Source: an uncultured Thiothrix sp. (GTDB lineage: Bacteria; Pseudomonadota; Gammaproteobacteria; Thiotrichales; Thiotrichaceae). From it: DNA of 64,000 nt. Positions 1-7,732 of the stretch are shown one piece after another. Made by a program: the position numbers and the translations under genes. How positions within the stretch are numbered: position 1 is the stretch's first letter; each line of letters opens with the position of its first letter. The stretch covers positions 174,792 through 238,791 of the forward strand of contig NZ_CALMZC010000014.1 in the NCBI RefSeq assembly GCF_937873765.1, read 5' to 3'. The notes beneath the pieces were generated by a model. It had not been told where the DNA came from. It saw only the letters and a program-made list of their open reading frames with translations, and did not search any database.

Positions 1-2
1 AT

Positions 3-50
3 GGGCGCAATCCAGCTTATTTAGCTTGGTTAACACCGGTGGCTGCATGA
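3..50 (+). CDS. ilvE: C-terminal end of a probable branched-chain aminotransferase (partial)
   Basis: The frame is open from the window edge and ends with TGA at 48-50. It reads GRNPAYLAWLTPVAA. The stop overlaps the ATG of the next gene (ATGA), so the two are probably translationally coupled. IlvE proteins often end in a W-L-x-x-V tail, and in several gammaproteobacteria ilvE precedes a small CHCC zinc-finger gene like the one here. The identity rests on 15 residues and synteny only. It could be another enzyme. Confidence 0.4.
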   Translation, partial: GRNPAYLAWLTPVAA

Positions 51-253
51 AAACACCGGAGTTAAAGGACTATAAAAGCCTGAATGATACGCGAGAAGTC
101 GTAGTTAATGCTCAGGATTTACCTTTGCATTGCCCAACCAATGAAAATGCTCTGTGGTGCGCTCACCCTAAAGTGTTTTTACCGATTGATACTTCGCCTG
201 ATAAGACCTATCGCTGCCCCTATTGTGGGACTTTATATCGTTTAATGAATTAA
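47..253 (+). CDS. Small CHCC-type zinc-finger protein
   Basis: The 68-residue protein starts at the ATG at 47, which overlaps the stop of the preceding gene. An in-frame TTG at 26 would add seven residues but has no better ribosome site. It carries the zf-CHCC pattern: an early Cys in DLPLHCP, a His in CAHPKVFL, and a CPYCG pair close to the C-terminus (CPYCGTLYRL). This family is related to the zinc-binding NDUFS6 subunit of respiratory complex I, but the role of the free-standing bacterial proteins is not established. Zinc binding is inferred from the motif. Translation is probably coupled to the upstream aminotransferase. Confidence 0.85.
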   Translation: MKTPELKDYKSLNDTREVVVNAQDLPLHCPTNENALWCAHPKVFLPIDTSPDKTYRCPYCGTLYRLMN

Positions 254-299
254 GCTGGGCAGGCTCAAGCAGTCGTCAATGGCTACTTGAGCCAAACCA

Positions 300-1736
300 T
301 TAAAACATACTGCGATTAAGCAGCATGTGAGCAGCAATACTGCCGAAATAGCCGAGTGCAATCACAGGTGTCCACCTCAGGTGACTCATAAAAGTGTAAT
401 GCCCACGCGCTTGCCCCATAAGAGCTACTCCAGCGGCAGAGCCGATGGATAATAAGCTACCGCCAACACCTGCAGTTAAAGTTACCAATAACCATTGCCC
501 AACAGGCATCTCAGGATTCATCGTTAAAACCGCAAACATGACAGGAATATTATCTACTACTGAAGATAATAGGCCGATGGCGATATTGGCATAAGTAGCG
601 CCCAACTGACCGTAGAGTAGTTGTGAGGCCATTTCTAAGTAGCCAATAAAGCCCAAACCACCTACGCACATAACTACTCCGTAAAAGAACAACAAGGTAT
701 CCCATTCAGAACGGGCGATTTTGTCGAAAATATCAAATCCCTGTCTAGCTGTGGGTTGCACATGCGCCATGTTGGATTCAAAGGGGTCAAAATAGCCGCG
801 AATCCGCGCTCGATGATAGGTTTTCTTTAAGTAATAGCCATAAAGTTGGAGTAAAGCCAAACCTGTAAACATTCCCAATACCGGTGGTAAATGCAGTGAG
901 TTATGGAAGGTAACGGCTAGCGCAATGGTGAAAATAAATAGAGCTAAAATGGCAAAGGCCCCGCGTTTGACCGGAACGGGGCGCGAATCAAGAGTCTGTG
1001 GTGCGCTTTTGGAAACGGTAAAGCTCATGATTAAAGCCGGAATAAACCAGTTGAGGACAGACGGGATAAACAGTGCAAAGAACTCCCAAAATTCTACTAC
1101 ACCTTTTTGCCAAACCATTAAAGTGGTGATGTCGCCGAAAGGGCTGAAGGCGCCACCGGCATTCGCCGCAATCACGATATTGATACAGGACACTGCAATA
1201 AAGGCGTGATCATCCCTTCCCACGGCGAGAATGACGGCACACATCAATAAAGCCGTGGTCATATTGTCGGCAACGGGCGAGATAAAAAAGGCCATTACCC
1301 CAGTTAACCAGAAAATTTGTCTTAGATTAAAGCCTTTATGTAGTAACCAAGAGCGCAAGGCATCGAAGATACGTCGCTCTTCCAAGGCATTGACATAGGT
1401 CATCGCGACTAATAAGAATAAAAATAACTCTGCGTATTCTAATAAATTATGCCGTGCTGCTTCAGCGGGTAAACCACTCTGTCCACCATAGGCAAGCGCA
1501 ATGGCGACCCAGATTAAACCTGCTGCTAAGATGACCGGTTTAGATTTACGTAAATGCGTATATTCTTCTAAAACTACTAAGGTATAAGCGCTGAGGAAAG
1601 CGATTAGAGCAAAATAACCAGCGGTGTGATTGGTTAAATCAAGACGTGTTTCGGTGGTAGTTGTGACTGCCCAAGCAAGCTCTGGTAAAGCGCTCAAACA
1701 GCAGATGAGTAACCAGTTTAAAGATCTATATGGCAT
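300..1736 (-). CDS. nhaD: NhaD-type sodium/proton antiporter
   Basis: This 478-residue, very hydrophobic protein has about a dozen predicted membrane helices and matches the NhaD branch of the ion transporter (ArsB/NhaD) superfamily. Family features visible are the conserved core around residues 145-160 with SPVADNMTTALL, the later SSVVDNIPVMFAVL repeat, and GGSLLSIGSAAGVALMG near the C-terminus. The N-terminus looks like a cleavable signal or first helix. NhaD proteins exchange Na+ or Li+ for protons across the inner membrane and give salt and alkaline tolerance. The start is well supported by AGGAGG five bases upstream. A long imperfect hairpin lies in the leader between this gene and the divergent heme lipoprotein, so expression may be controlled at the RNA level. 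Confidence 0.9.
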   Translation of the reverse strand: MPYRSLNWLLICCLSALPELAWAVTTTTETRLDLTNHTAGYFALIAFLSAYTLVVLEEYTHLRKSKPVILAAGLIWVAIALAYGGQSGLPAEAARHNLLEYAELFLFLLVAMTYVNALEERRIFDALRSWLLHKGFNLRQIFWLTGVMAFFISPVADNMTTALLMCAVILAVGRDDHAFIAVSCINIVIAANAGGAFSPFGDITTLMVWQKGVVEFWEFFALFIPSVLNWFIPALIMSFTVSKSAPQTLDSRPVPVKRGAFAILALFIFTIALAVTFHNSLHLPPVLGMFTGLALLQLYGYYLKKTYHRARIRGYFDPFESNMAHVQPTARQGFDIFDKIARSEWDTLLFFYGVVMCVGGLGFIGYLEMASQLLYGQLGATYANIAIGLLSSVVDNIPVMFAVLTMNPEMPVGQWLLVTLTAGVGGSLLSIGSAAGVALMGQARGHYTFMSHLRWTPVIALGYFGSIAAHMLLNRSMF

Positions 1737-1767
1737 AAGCGCCTCCTAGCACTGTGATGTTGAAGGG

Positions 1768-1848
1768 AGACTAGATTTTATGATGAAAGAAGCACTTAGC
1801 TTCGCTTTTGAATCTCGCATCTTCTCTAAAATGAGTCTAGTCTTTTTT
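1768..1848. promoter_or_regulatory. Long structured hairpin between nhaD and the heme lipoprotein
   Basis: The left arm AGACTAG-A-TTTTA (1768-1780) pairs with TAAAA-TGAGT-CTAGTCT (1827-1843). A smaller inner hairpin GAAGC/GCTTC sits between the arms. Read on the plus strand the outer stem is followed by six T (1843-1848), so it can act as an intrinsic terminator in front of the heme lipoprotein gene. Read on the minus strand it lies in the nhaD leader, about 30 bases before the AGGAGG. Either reading suggests RNA-level control. Function is not known. Confidence 0.5.
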
Positions 1849-1934
1849 GGTAAACTATCCATTTAGATGGATTATTTTGCCCCCACAAGCCAGCAATGAT
1901 ATATAGACCAAAATTTTTTCAAAAAGGGCATGCT

Positions 1935-2555
1935 ATGAAACAGTTGTTATTATTAGGATTGGCAAGTTTATTAGTCGCTTGCGGTGGTAAAGAAGAACCC
2001 AAGGTATCTAACACCACTACAACACCGCCAACAGCCTCTACACCGCTTGATAAAGCTGCTTTAAGCGAGCAAGCTAAAAATGCAATCAAAACGTATGGTG
2101 GTAGTTTAAAAGCAGAGTTGCAAACGGCGATGCAAGCGGGTGGACCTGTCAATGCCATTAGCGCTTGCCAACTAAAAGCTCCTGAAATCGCTAAAACGGT
2201 CTCTGAAGCTGAGCAGTTGCAAATTTCGCGGGTTAGCCTGCGTAATCGTAATCCAGTGATGGGTGTACCGAATGAATGGCAAACTCAAGTCCTGAATGAT
2301 TTTGAAGCCCGAAAAGTAAAAGGTGAAGCGCTTGAATCCTTGGTATATTCTGAATTGGTAGAAAACGGTGGGAAGCAGGAGTTTCGTTTTATGAAAGCTA
2401 TTCCGACAGAAGCGATGTGCCTAACTTGCCACGGTAGCGAAATTAGCCCAGCAGTCATGACTCGCCTAAAAGAACTGTATCCGCAAGATAAAGCGACTGG
2501 TTTTAAGGAAGGTGATTTACGCGGGGCATTTGCAGTGGTAAAAAATTTACCTTAA
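1935..2555 (+). CDS. DUF3365 (Tll0287-like) c-type heme lipoprotein
   Basis: The start at 1935 gives a 206-residue protein with a classic lipoprotein signal: MKQLLLLGLASLLVAC, with the lipid-anchor Cys at residue 16 followed by GG. An upstream ATG would bury the signal behind 13 charged residues and is unlikely. The C-terminal part contains one CLTCHG heme-binding motif and the preceding RNPVMGVPNEWQ segment typical of the DUF3365/Tll0287-like family, whose members bind heme c in a PAS-like fold and often serve as redox or gas sensors. As an isolated lipoprotein it would sit in the periplasm. A role as electron carrier or sensor is inferred. It is divergent from nhaD with a structured intergenic region. 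Confidence 0.85.
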   Translation: MKQLLLLGLASLLVACGGKEEPKVSNTTTTPPTASTPLDKAALSEQAKNAIKTYGGSLKAELQTAMQAGGPVNAISACQLKAPEIAKTVSEAEQLQISRVSLRNRNPVMGVPNEWQTQVLNDFEARKVKGEALESLVYSELVENGGKQEFRFMKAIPTEAMCLTCHGSEISPAVMTRLKELYPQDKATGFKEGDLRGAFAVVKNLP

Positions 2556-2588
2556 CCCCAAAGAATAGGCAGTTTAGGTTTGAAAAGC

Positions 2589-3305
2589 ATGTTATCCAAT
2601 GCCTTGGAGCTTTATATCACGGCAGCCCATGAATGCCCTTACCTCGCAGAGCGTAAGGCAACTAATCTGCTTGTCGATCCGGCTTATGCTATGGATAATC
2701 GCACCTATAGCCATTTGCTAAATAAAGGTTTCCGTCGCAGTGGAAGCGATGTCTATCGCCCTTGCTGCTACCGTTGCCAAGCGTGTATTTCCACTCGCAT
2801 TCCGGTCGAGCGCTTCCAACCTTCCCGCAGTCAAAAGCGCACTTGGAAACTGAATCAAGATTTGATAGTGCGCATCAATCAAGACGGCTACAAGGATGCA
2901 TATACTGAGCTATATTTAAGCTATGTGCGCTCGCGGCATACTGGCGGTGGGATGGACGATGATACACCCAGCACCTTTGCAAGCTTTATCCTAACGCCTT
3001 GGTGCCAAACCGTACTGATTGAGTTTTGGAAAAATGAGACTTTATTGGCGGTAGCAGCGACGGATTGGCTGAAGCAAGGTCTATCTTCGGTTTATACCTT
3101 CTTTGATCCAAAGGAGGGAAGTGAGCGAGGTTTAGGCACTTTTGCTTTACTTTGGCAAATTCATTGGGCAACTGAATTAAAATTGCCTTATGTTTACCCA
3201 GGCTATTGGATTAAAGAATCGCAGAAGATGAATTACAAAGTACGCTTCCAGCCTATAGAGGGCTTTGTTAATAATCAGTGGGTACAGCTTGAGAAGCCAG
3301 ATTAG
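2589..3305 (+). CDS. bpt: Aspartate/glutamate leucyltransferase (Bpt)
   Basis: Bpt transfers leucine from Leu-tRNA to N-terminal Asp or Glu of proteins and so makes substrates for the ClpS/ClpAP N-degron pathway. The 238-residue protein has the family length. It carries the N-terminal CPYL and R-x-A-T motif, and the cysteine-rich segment YRPCCYRCQACISTRIPV, followed by the GNAT-like C-terminal domain with YVYPGYWI and KMNYKVRFQP. A TTG start at 2580 would add three residues. The ATG at 2589 is preferred, although its ribosome site is weak. The gene follows the heme lipoprotein by 33 bases and precedes the moeB-like gene by 9, so the three may be cotranscribed. Confidence 0.92.
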   Translation: MLSNALELYITAAHECPYLAERKATNLLVDPAYAMDNRTYSHLLNKGFRRSGSDVYRPCCYRCQACISTRIPVERFQPSRSQKRTWKLNQDLIVRINQDGYKDAYTELYLSYVRSRHTGGGMDDDTPSTFASFILTPWCQTVLIEFWKNETLLAVAATDWLKQGLSSVYTFFDPKEGSERGLGTFALLWQIHWATELKLPYVYPGYWIKESQKMNYKVRFQPIEGFVNNQWVQLEKPD

Positions 3306-3314
3306 GAAGCCAAC

Positions 3315-4058
3315 ATGGATTTAAGCGACGAGCAACTCTTGCGCTATAGCCGCCAAATCCTCCTTCCACAATTTGATGTTCAAGGCCAAGAGCGCTTACT
3401 GCAAGCTACTGTACTTATCTTTGGCTTAGGAGGGTTAGGTTCTCCAGTTTCTTTATATTTAGCTGCCAGTGGCATTGGTAAACTTATCCTAGTTGATCCC
3501 GATCATGTCGATTTAAGTAATCTGCAGCGGCAAATTGTGCATAGTGAAGCAACAGTCGATCTGCCAAAAGTCAATTCGGCTCAACAGCGTTTACAAGCCA
3601 TTAATGCCAGTATTGAAATTAAAACTCATCAGCAAGCTTTTACTGGAGAAGCACTCGTTGCTCTAATTCAGCAAGCTGATTTAGTTCTCGACTGCACCGA
3701 TAATTTAGCCACTCGCTTAGCGATTAATGCTGCTTGTGTGCAGGCTAAAAAGCCCTTGGTGTCGGCTGCAGCAATTCGCTTTGAAGGGCAGATTGGTGTA
3801 TTTCAGGCTACTGAAACTTCACCTTGTTATCAGTGTTTCTATGGCAAGGTTGTAGACTTGCCACAAACCTGCACGACTAATGGTGTGTTAGGACCAGTGC
3901 TGGGTGTGCTTGGGAGTATGCAAGCGATTGAGGCGATTAAACTGCTTACACAGATCGGCGAACCTTTGGTAGGACGTATGCTGTTATTTGATGCGCTCAA
4001 TATGGAGTGGACAGCGATTCGTGTACCTAAGCGAGTTGATTGTCCAGTGTGTGCCTAA
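3315..4058 (+). CDS. moeB: MoeB/ThiF-type adenylyltransferase
   Basis: This E1-like enzyme of 247 residues adenylates the C-terminal glycine of ubiquitin-fold sulfur carriers such as MoaD or ThiS. Visible motifs are the opening RYSRQILLPQFDVQGQERL, the nucleotide site GLGGLGSP, DPDHVDLSNLQRQ, the catalytic-side DCTDN, and two zinc pairs (CYQC and CPVC), the second at the very C-terminus. There is no rhodanese domain, as in E. coli MoeB. It is convergent with the Aor operon, whose small proteins end in Gly-Gly, so it may activate those carriers in addition to, or instead of, housekeeping MoaD. That pairing is inferred from position. Confidence 0.9.
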   Translation: MDLSDEQLLRYSRQILLPQFDVQGQERLLQATVLIFGLGGLGSPVSLYLAASGIGKLILVDPDHVDLSNLQRQIVHSEATVDLPKVNSAQQRLQAINASIEIKTHQQAFTGEALVALIQQADLVLDCTDNLATRLAINAACVQAKKPLVSAAAIRFEGQIGVFQATETSPCYQCFYGKVVDLPQTCTTNGVLGPVLGVLGSMQAIEAIKLLTQIGEPLVGRMLLFDALNMEWTAIRVPKRVDCPVCA

Positions 4059-4074
4059 ACGGGCTTTTTTTAAG

Positions 4075-4401
4075 CTAACCGCCACCGCGACGATAGTAAA
4101 GGTCAAACTGCGTCAAAAACTGCTTGATTTCAGTATCACTTAGGTCAATGAACTGGATGTGCATCGGTAGGTAGGGAAGCGCGAGTAAAGCAATTCTGCG
4201 TACTTGCTCAGCTTGCAGTTGAATAGTCACTGAGCCATTCGCAACAGCAACAGTGATGAACTCGTCACTCGTTTGATAACTATAATTGCGCAACGCAGAG
4301 GGCAGAATTTGCATGAATTCTGCCCGTGTAAAACCCATTTCTCGATATAAAGCTTGCAGCCTAACCTCCTGCAACGGGTGGCCAAATAGCGACAGCATCA
4401 T
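4075..4401 (-). CDS. Small MoaD-associated protein with a Gly-Gly-Gly tail
   Basis: This is the last gene of the Aor operon, 108 residues. It starts inside the end of the moaD-like gene (41-base overlap) at a pair of ATG codons. The AGGAGG formed by the last moaD codons lies too far upstream of ATG codon 23 to decide the start. The body is a predicted alpha/beta domain with LPxxLPxHIxF-like segments, and the protein ends in YYRRGGG. It resembles, from memory, the DUF1952 domain found fused behind MoaD in some bacteria, here as a free protein. A terminal diglycine is the hallmark of ubiquitin-fold sulfur carriers, so modification by the neighbouring MoeB is possible but not shown. Exact function unknown. 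Confidence 0.7.
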   Translation of the reverse strand: MMLSLFGHPLQEVRLQALYREMGFTRAEFMQILPSALRNYSYQTSDEFITVAVANGSVTIQLQAEQVRRIALLALPYLPMHIQFIDLSDTEIKQFLTQFDLYYRRGGG

Positions 4402-4615
4402 TAGGTTTTAGCGCAAAGGCTTGATCACGATCCCTATCACAAACAAACACCCCATTCACTAACACCAAATGTGCCATTGGCCGGGGTATTTGAAAGCGGT
4501 CGATTAACTCATTTAAGCTAATCGATTCTAGGACTTCGATCTCAGCTTTATTGTGCTTAGCACCTGCGGGTAGCAAATCGCCAAGGTGGGCGTAAAGTTT
4601 TAAGGTAATCTGCAT
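4361..4615 (-). CDS. MoaD-like ubiquitin-fold sulfur carrier of the Aor operon
   Basis: This 84-residue protein has a beta-grasp pattern: MQITLKLYAHLGDLLP, then VLVNGVFVCDRD, then FALKPNDAVAIWPPVAGG. It ends in the diglycine that MoeB adenylates and that becomes a thiocarboxylate for molybdopterin dithiolene sulfur. MoaD-like genes (aorD) are known inside operons for tungsten aldehyde oxidoreductases. The start lies two bases after the stop of the FAD subunit gene, so the genes are tightly coupled. It probably serves pterin synthesis for the catalytic subunit. A separate housekeeping moaD would be expected elsewhere in the genome. Confidence 0.88.
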   Translation of the reverse strand: MQITLKLYAHLGDLLPAGAKHNKAEIEVLESISLNELIDRFQIPRPMAHLVLVNGVFVCDRDRDQAFALKPNDAVAIWPPVAGG

Positions 4616-4617
4616 GA

Positions 4618-5853
4618 TTAAGCAACGCGCTGCTGTAAATAAGCCTCCATAAAGCGGCTTGGGTTATCCATCAAATAGTCTTTCCACTTCCCTAAGCGAG
4701 TGCGATTTTGAATTAAACCCCGCAAAGCCCCAATATGCTGTGTCATACCTAAAGTATTCGCGCCGACCAGACGCTCACCTTTGAATTGCAGGTTGATGTA
4801 GCGATAGTGCTCAGGGTCATTCAAAGTCGCTGACTCGCCATTTTCGACACCTTGCCACAAGCCAAAAGAGGCTGAAATCAGTCCCATGGTGTCTAGTACA
4901 TTCATATTGACGCTGCCTTGGTGCAGGTAATGGCCACCGGACATATTCGTCGCAGCAATAAAACCATGCTCCACTGCAGTCGGCTGAATCGCTTGTACAC
5001 TATAATCGCCGGTAGAAAAGTCCCTACCTTCTGCTACATCGCCGGCTGCAAAGATGTCAGGATGGTTGGTTTGCAAACGTCGATTGACTAAAATCCCGTG
5101 CCTCGTTTGGAGCCAGCCTTTAGCCAATTCTATATTCGGCTTTACCCCTGTTGCGCAAATCAGTAAATCCACTTGCATAGCGGGCTGAGTCTCCAGTTCA
5201 ACATAGAGCTTTTCGCCTGCTACACTGACTGCTTTCACTTTAGTGGAGGTGAGCACGCGCACACCTTGCTGCTCACACCAGCGTTTTAATAAGCCACCGG
5301 ATTGTTCATCCATCATGCGTGGAACCATGCGATTTTCCATTTCCACCACAGTGAGATTCACGCCACGCTTAGCTAGAGCTTCCAGAATGATACAGCCGAT
5401 AAAGCCCGCCCCCATGAGAATGACATCATCACCTGCATTCGCTTTAGCAATAATTCGGCGCGCATCCGCCAGCGTCCAGCAATTGGTTACCCCCGGTAAA
5501 TCCATGCCCGGAATCGGTGGACGCACTGCTCGTGAACCCGTAGCAAGCAGCAATTTGTCAAAGCCAAGTTGGGAACCATCTGCCAAAGTTAGTTGATGAT
5601 TATCCACTTGAATATTGCTGACATGTTGTTGAATGCATTGAATTCGCTCGCGTTCAAAATGAGCAGGTGCTTTGCGTAGATGCGTACCTTCTTCTGCAAT
5701 ATCTCCGATCAAATGATAAGGGATAGCCATGCGTGAATAGGGCGGCTCTGGCTCGTCACCAATTAAGGTAATGGCTGCTGTAGATTCACGTTGCCGTAAG
5801 GTTTCAGCGGCCACGACACCGGCAGGGCCGGTGCCAATGATCACATAATTCAT
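4618..5853 (-). CDS. aorC: FAD/NAD-dependent subunit of aldehyde oxidoreductase (AorC-like)
   Basis: This 411-residue pyridine nucleotide-disulfide type flavoprotein has an N-terminal FAD site (VIIGTGPAG), a second dinucleotide site (LMGAGFIG) for NAD(P), ATGSR, and the FAD-binding IFAAGDVAEG near residue 280. It follows the catalytic subunit by 9 bases and is preceded by AAGGA before the ATG at 5853. In the characterised AorABC of Aromatoleum aromaticum, the FAD subunit passes electrons from the iron-sulfur chain to NAD+ (or accepts them in the reverse reaction). The same role is inferred here. Nothing in the sequence decides between NAD and NADP. Confidence 0.85.
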   Translation of the reverse strand: MNYVIIGTGPAGVVAAETLRQRESTAAITLIGDEPEPPYSRMAIPYHLIGDIAEEGTHLRKAPAHFERERIQCIQQHVSNIQVDNHQLTLADGSQLGFDKLLLATGSRAVRPPIPGMDLPGVTNCWTLADARRIIAKANAGDDVILMGAGFIGCIILEALAKRGVNLTVVEMENRMVPRMMDEQSGGLLKRWCEQQGVRVLTSTKVKAVSVAGEKLYVELETQPAMQVDLLICATGVKPNIELAKGWLQTRHGILVNRRLQTNHPDIFAAGDVAEGRDFSTGDYSVQAIQPTAVEHGFIAATNMSGGHYLHQGSVNMNVLDTMGLISASFGLWQGVENGESATLNDPEHYRYINLQFKGERLVGANTLGMTQHIGALRGLIQNRTRLGKWKDYLMDNPSRFMEAYLQQRVA

Positions 5854-5862
5854 AGGCAATCC

Positions 5863-7719
5863 TTAGCTAGGTAAGCCATAGCGCTGCCGAGTTTCTGGGG
5901 TGAGCTGGCCTTCTGTTGTCCAACCACGCAGTTCATAGTATTTCGGTAGCATCGCTCCTAGATCACAAACCTTGCCTTCAGCGGGGCCAACATTCGCGGC
6001 GTCCTTCAATAAACGCTTAGGTAAGGTGTCATCAGCCGCAGTTAAGCCTGCCCGCATATTGAAATCACGCTCGAGTTGCCAAATTCGCGCACCGACTTCA
6101 GCACATTTCTCAACTGACCAATCCCCTTCACAAGCAGCATCGATCTGAGGAGCGATATTGTCCAGTGACCAAGCGAAAGTAGAGAAGATGCATAGGCCAG
6201 AGGAGTCGACGGCTGCAGTCGCATCTTGGAAAGCAATAACCAACTCTGGCTTGCCATCAGTCGCTAAAGGATCAGTTTTGACTGGAATCCCTAGTACCTC
6301 AGAGGACACCGTATAGCTACGTAAATGGCAAGCTCCCCGATTTGAGGTGGCATAAGTTAAGCCCATGCCTTGGATACCACGTGGGTCATACGCTGGGAAC
6401 TCTTGGCCTTTGACGGTCATCGACAATTCTGGGCGACCATACTTTTCGCACAGCCGCTTAGAACCTAAACCGATTTCTTTACCAAAACCTTCCCCCCGTG
6501 CAGTTAATTCGGCGATTTTTACTAGAGCTTCTGCAGAGCCAAATTTCAGTTCAATCCCACCTGTTTGTTCAGTGGTAATGACGCCATCTTCAAATAACTC
6601 CATAGCAGCGGCTACGGTAGCACCAAAGGAAATCGGGTCAATGCCATCTTCATTGCATAGGAAATTTACATACGTCAGTGCATCCAGATCGTCGACACCG
6701 GTATCTGGCCCTAGTGCCCATGCGGCTTCATATTCTAAGCCGCCAGAATTGCCCCAATATTGTGGTTTATCTTTGACGCTGAAGTGAGTGCGGTCAACAC
6801 TCGAAATCCGCCCACATGCAATTGTGCAGCCAAAGCAACCACCATTGCGCGTGAGGTTTTTCTTACCATCGGAAGCACGTGGCTCATGCATGGCTTCACC
6901 CGAGACACTATGTGCGCCTTCAAAGCGTACTTCACGCATATTACGGGTTGGTAAAGCACCTAATTCATTAATAACATTCATCAGCACTTGCGTGCCATAA
7001 GTAGGTAAGCCAGCCCCCGTGACTGCATTCGCGGCTAGTACTTTCTTATGCTCGAAAGTCGCATCCATGAAGCGTTTCATGTCTTTGATATTTCCCACAC
7101 CACGTGTACCGCGTAAAGCAACCGCTTTCACATTTTTGGAGGCTAGCACCGTACCAACACCAGAGCGTCCTGCTGCACGGTGCAAATCATTTACCACAGC
7201 AGCGAATAAGTTGCCGCTTTCAGCCGCACGCCCAACACAAGCAATCCGAATCTGTGGGTCTTGATGCTTTTTATGAATTTCTTCGTCGGTTGCCCAGACT
7301 GATTTCCCCCAAAGATCCTCAGCAGGAATGAGCCGTGCTTGGTCGTTTTCTACATATAAGTACACAGGAGTAGGGGATTTGCCTTCGAGTATAATCATAT
7401 CCCAGCCAGCATTTTTCATTTCAGCACCAAAGAAGCCACCCGAGTTAGAGCAAGCAATCGTGCCTGTTAAGGGGCTTTTGGTGATACAAGAATAGCGTCC
7501 ACCCGTAGAAGCCATCGTGCCAGTCAATGGGCCGGTCGCCATAATAAATTTATTATCAGGGCTTAAAGCACCGACCTGTGCATCCACTTCTTCCACAAAA
7601 TAGCGGGTGGCTAAGCCACGTTGACCCAGATATTGCTGCGCCCATTCCATATTCAGGGGTTCAGCACTGATTACGCCATCCGTTAGATTGACGCGTAGAA
7701 TTTTTTTAGTCCATGCCAT
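5863..7719 (-). CDS. aorB: Tungsten-type aldehyde:ferredoxin oxidoreductase catalytic subunit (AorB-like)
   Basis: AOR-family enzymes oxidise aldehydes to acids at a tungsten (or molybdenum) bis-pterin centre and reduce an adjacent 4Fe-4S cluster. The 618-residue protein has the family length. The N-terminal AOR_N domain includes the pterin-binding GPLTGT and GGRYSC segments. The cluster ligands are C295, C298 and C302 (GGCFGCTIACG) with the fourth Cys at 510. The C-terminal domain has DPRGIQGMGLTYATSNRGACH, the usual second pterin contact. Placement between a 16-Cys ferredoxin subunit and an FAD subunit identifies the mesophilic AorABC type rather than the single-subunit archaeal type. Substrate range is not readable from sequence. 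Confidence 0.93.
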   Translation of the reverse strand: MAWTKKILRVNLTDGVISAEPLNMEWAQQYLGQRGLATRYFVEEVDAQVGALSPDNKFIMATGPLTGTMASTGGRYSCITKSPLTGTIACSNSGGFFGAEMKNAGWDMIILEGKSPTPVYLYVENDQARLIPAEDLWGKSVWATDEEIHKKHQDPQIRIACVGRAAESGNLFAAVVNDLHRAAGRSGVGTVLASKNVKAVALRGTRGVGNIKDMKRFMDATFEHKKVLAANAVTGAGLPTYGTQVLMNVINELGALPTRNMREVRFEGAHSVSGEAMHEPRASDGKKNLTRNGGCFGCTIACGRISSVDRTHFSVKDKPQYWGNSGGLEYEAAWALGPDTGVDDLDALTYVNFLCNEDGIDPISFGATVAAAMELFEDGVITTEQTGGIELKFGSAEALVKIAELTARGEGFGKEIGLGSKRLCEKYGRPELSMTVKGQEFPAYDPRGIQGMGLTYATSNRGACHLRSYTVSSEVLGIPVKTDPLATDGKPELVIAFQDATAAVDSSGLCIFSTFAWSLDNIAPQIDAACEGDWSVEKCAEVGARIWQLERDFNMRAGLTAADDTLPKRLLKDAANVGPAEGKVCDLGAMLPKYYELRGWTTEGQLTPETRQRYGLPS

Positions 7720-7732
7720 CTTCTAATCCTCT

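Noticed and set aside
4059..4074. Strong terminator between moeB and the convergent Aor operon
   Set aside because: A T-run (4064-4070) follows the moeB stop, but no stable GC stem precedes it, so termination cannot be supported.
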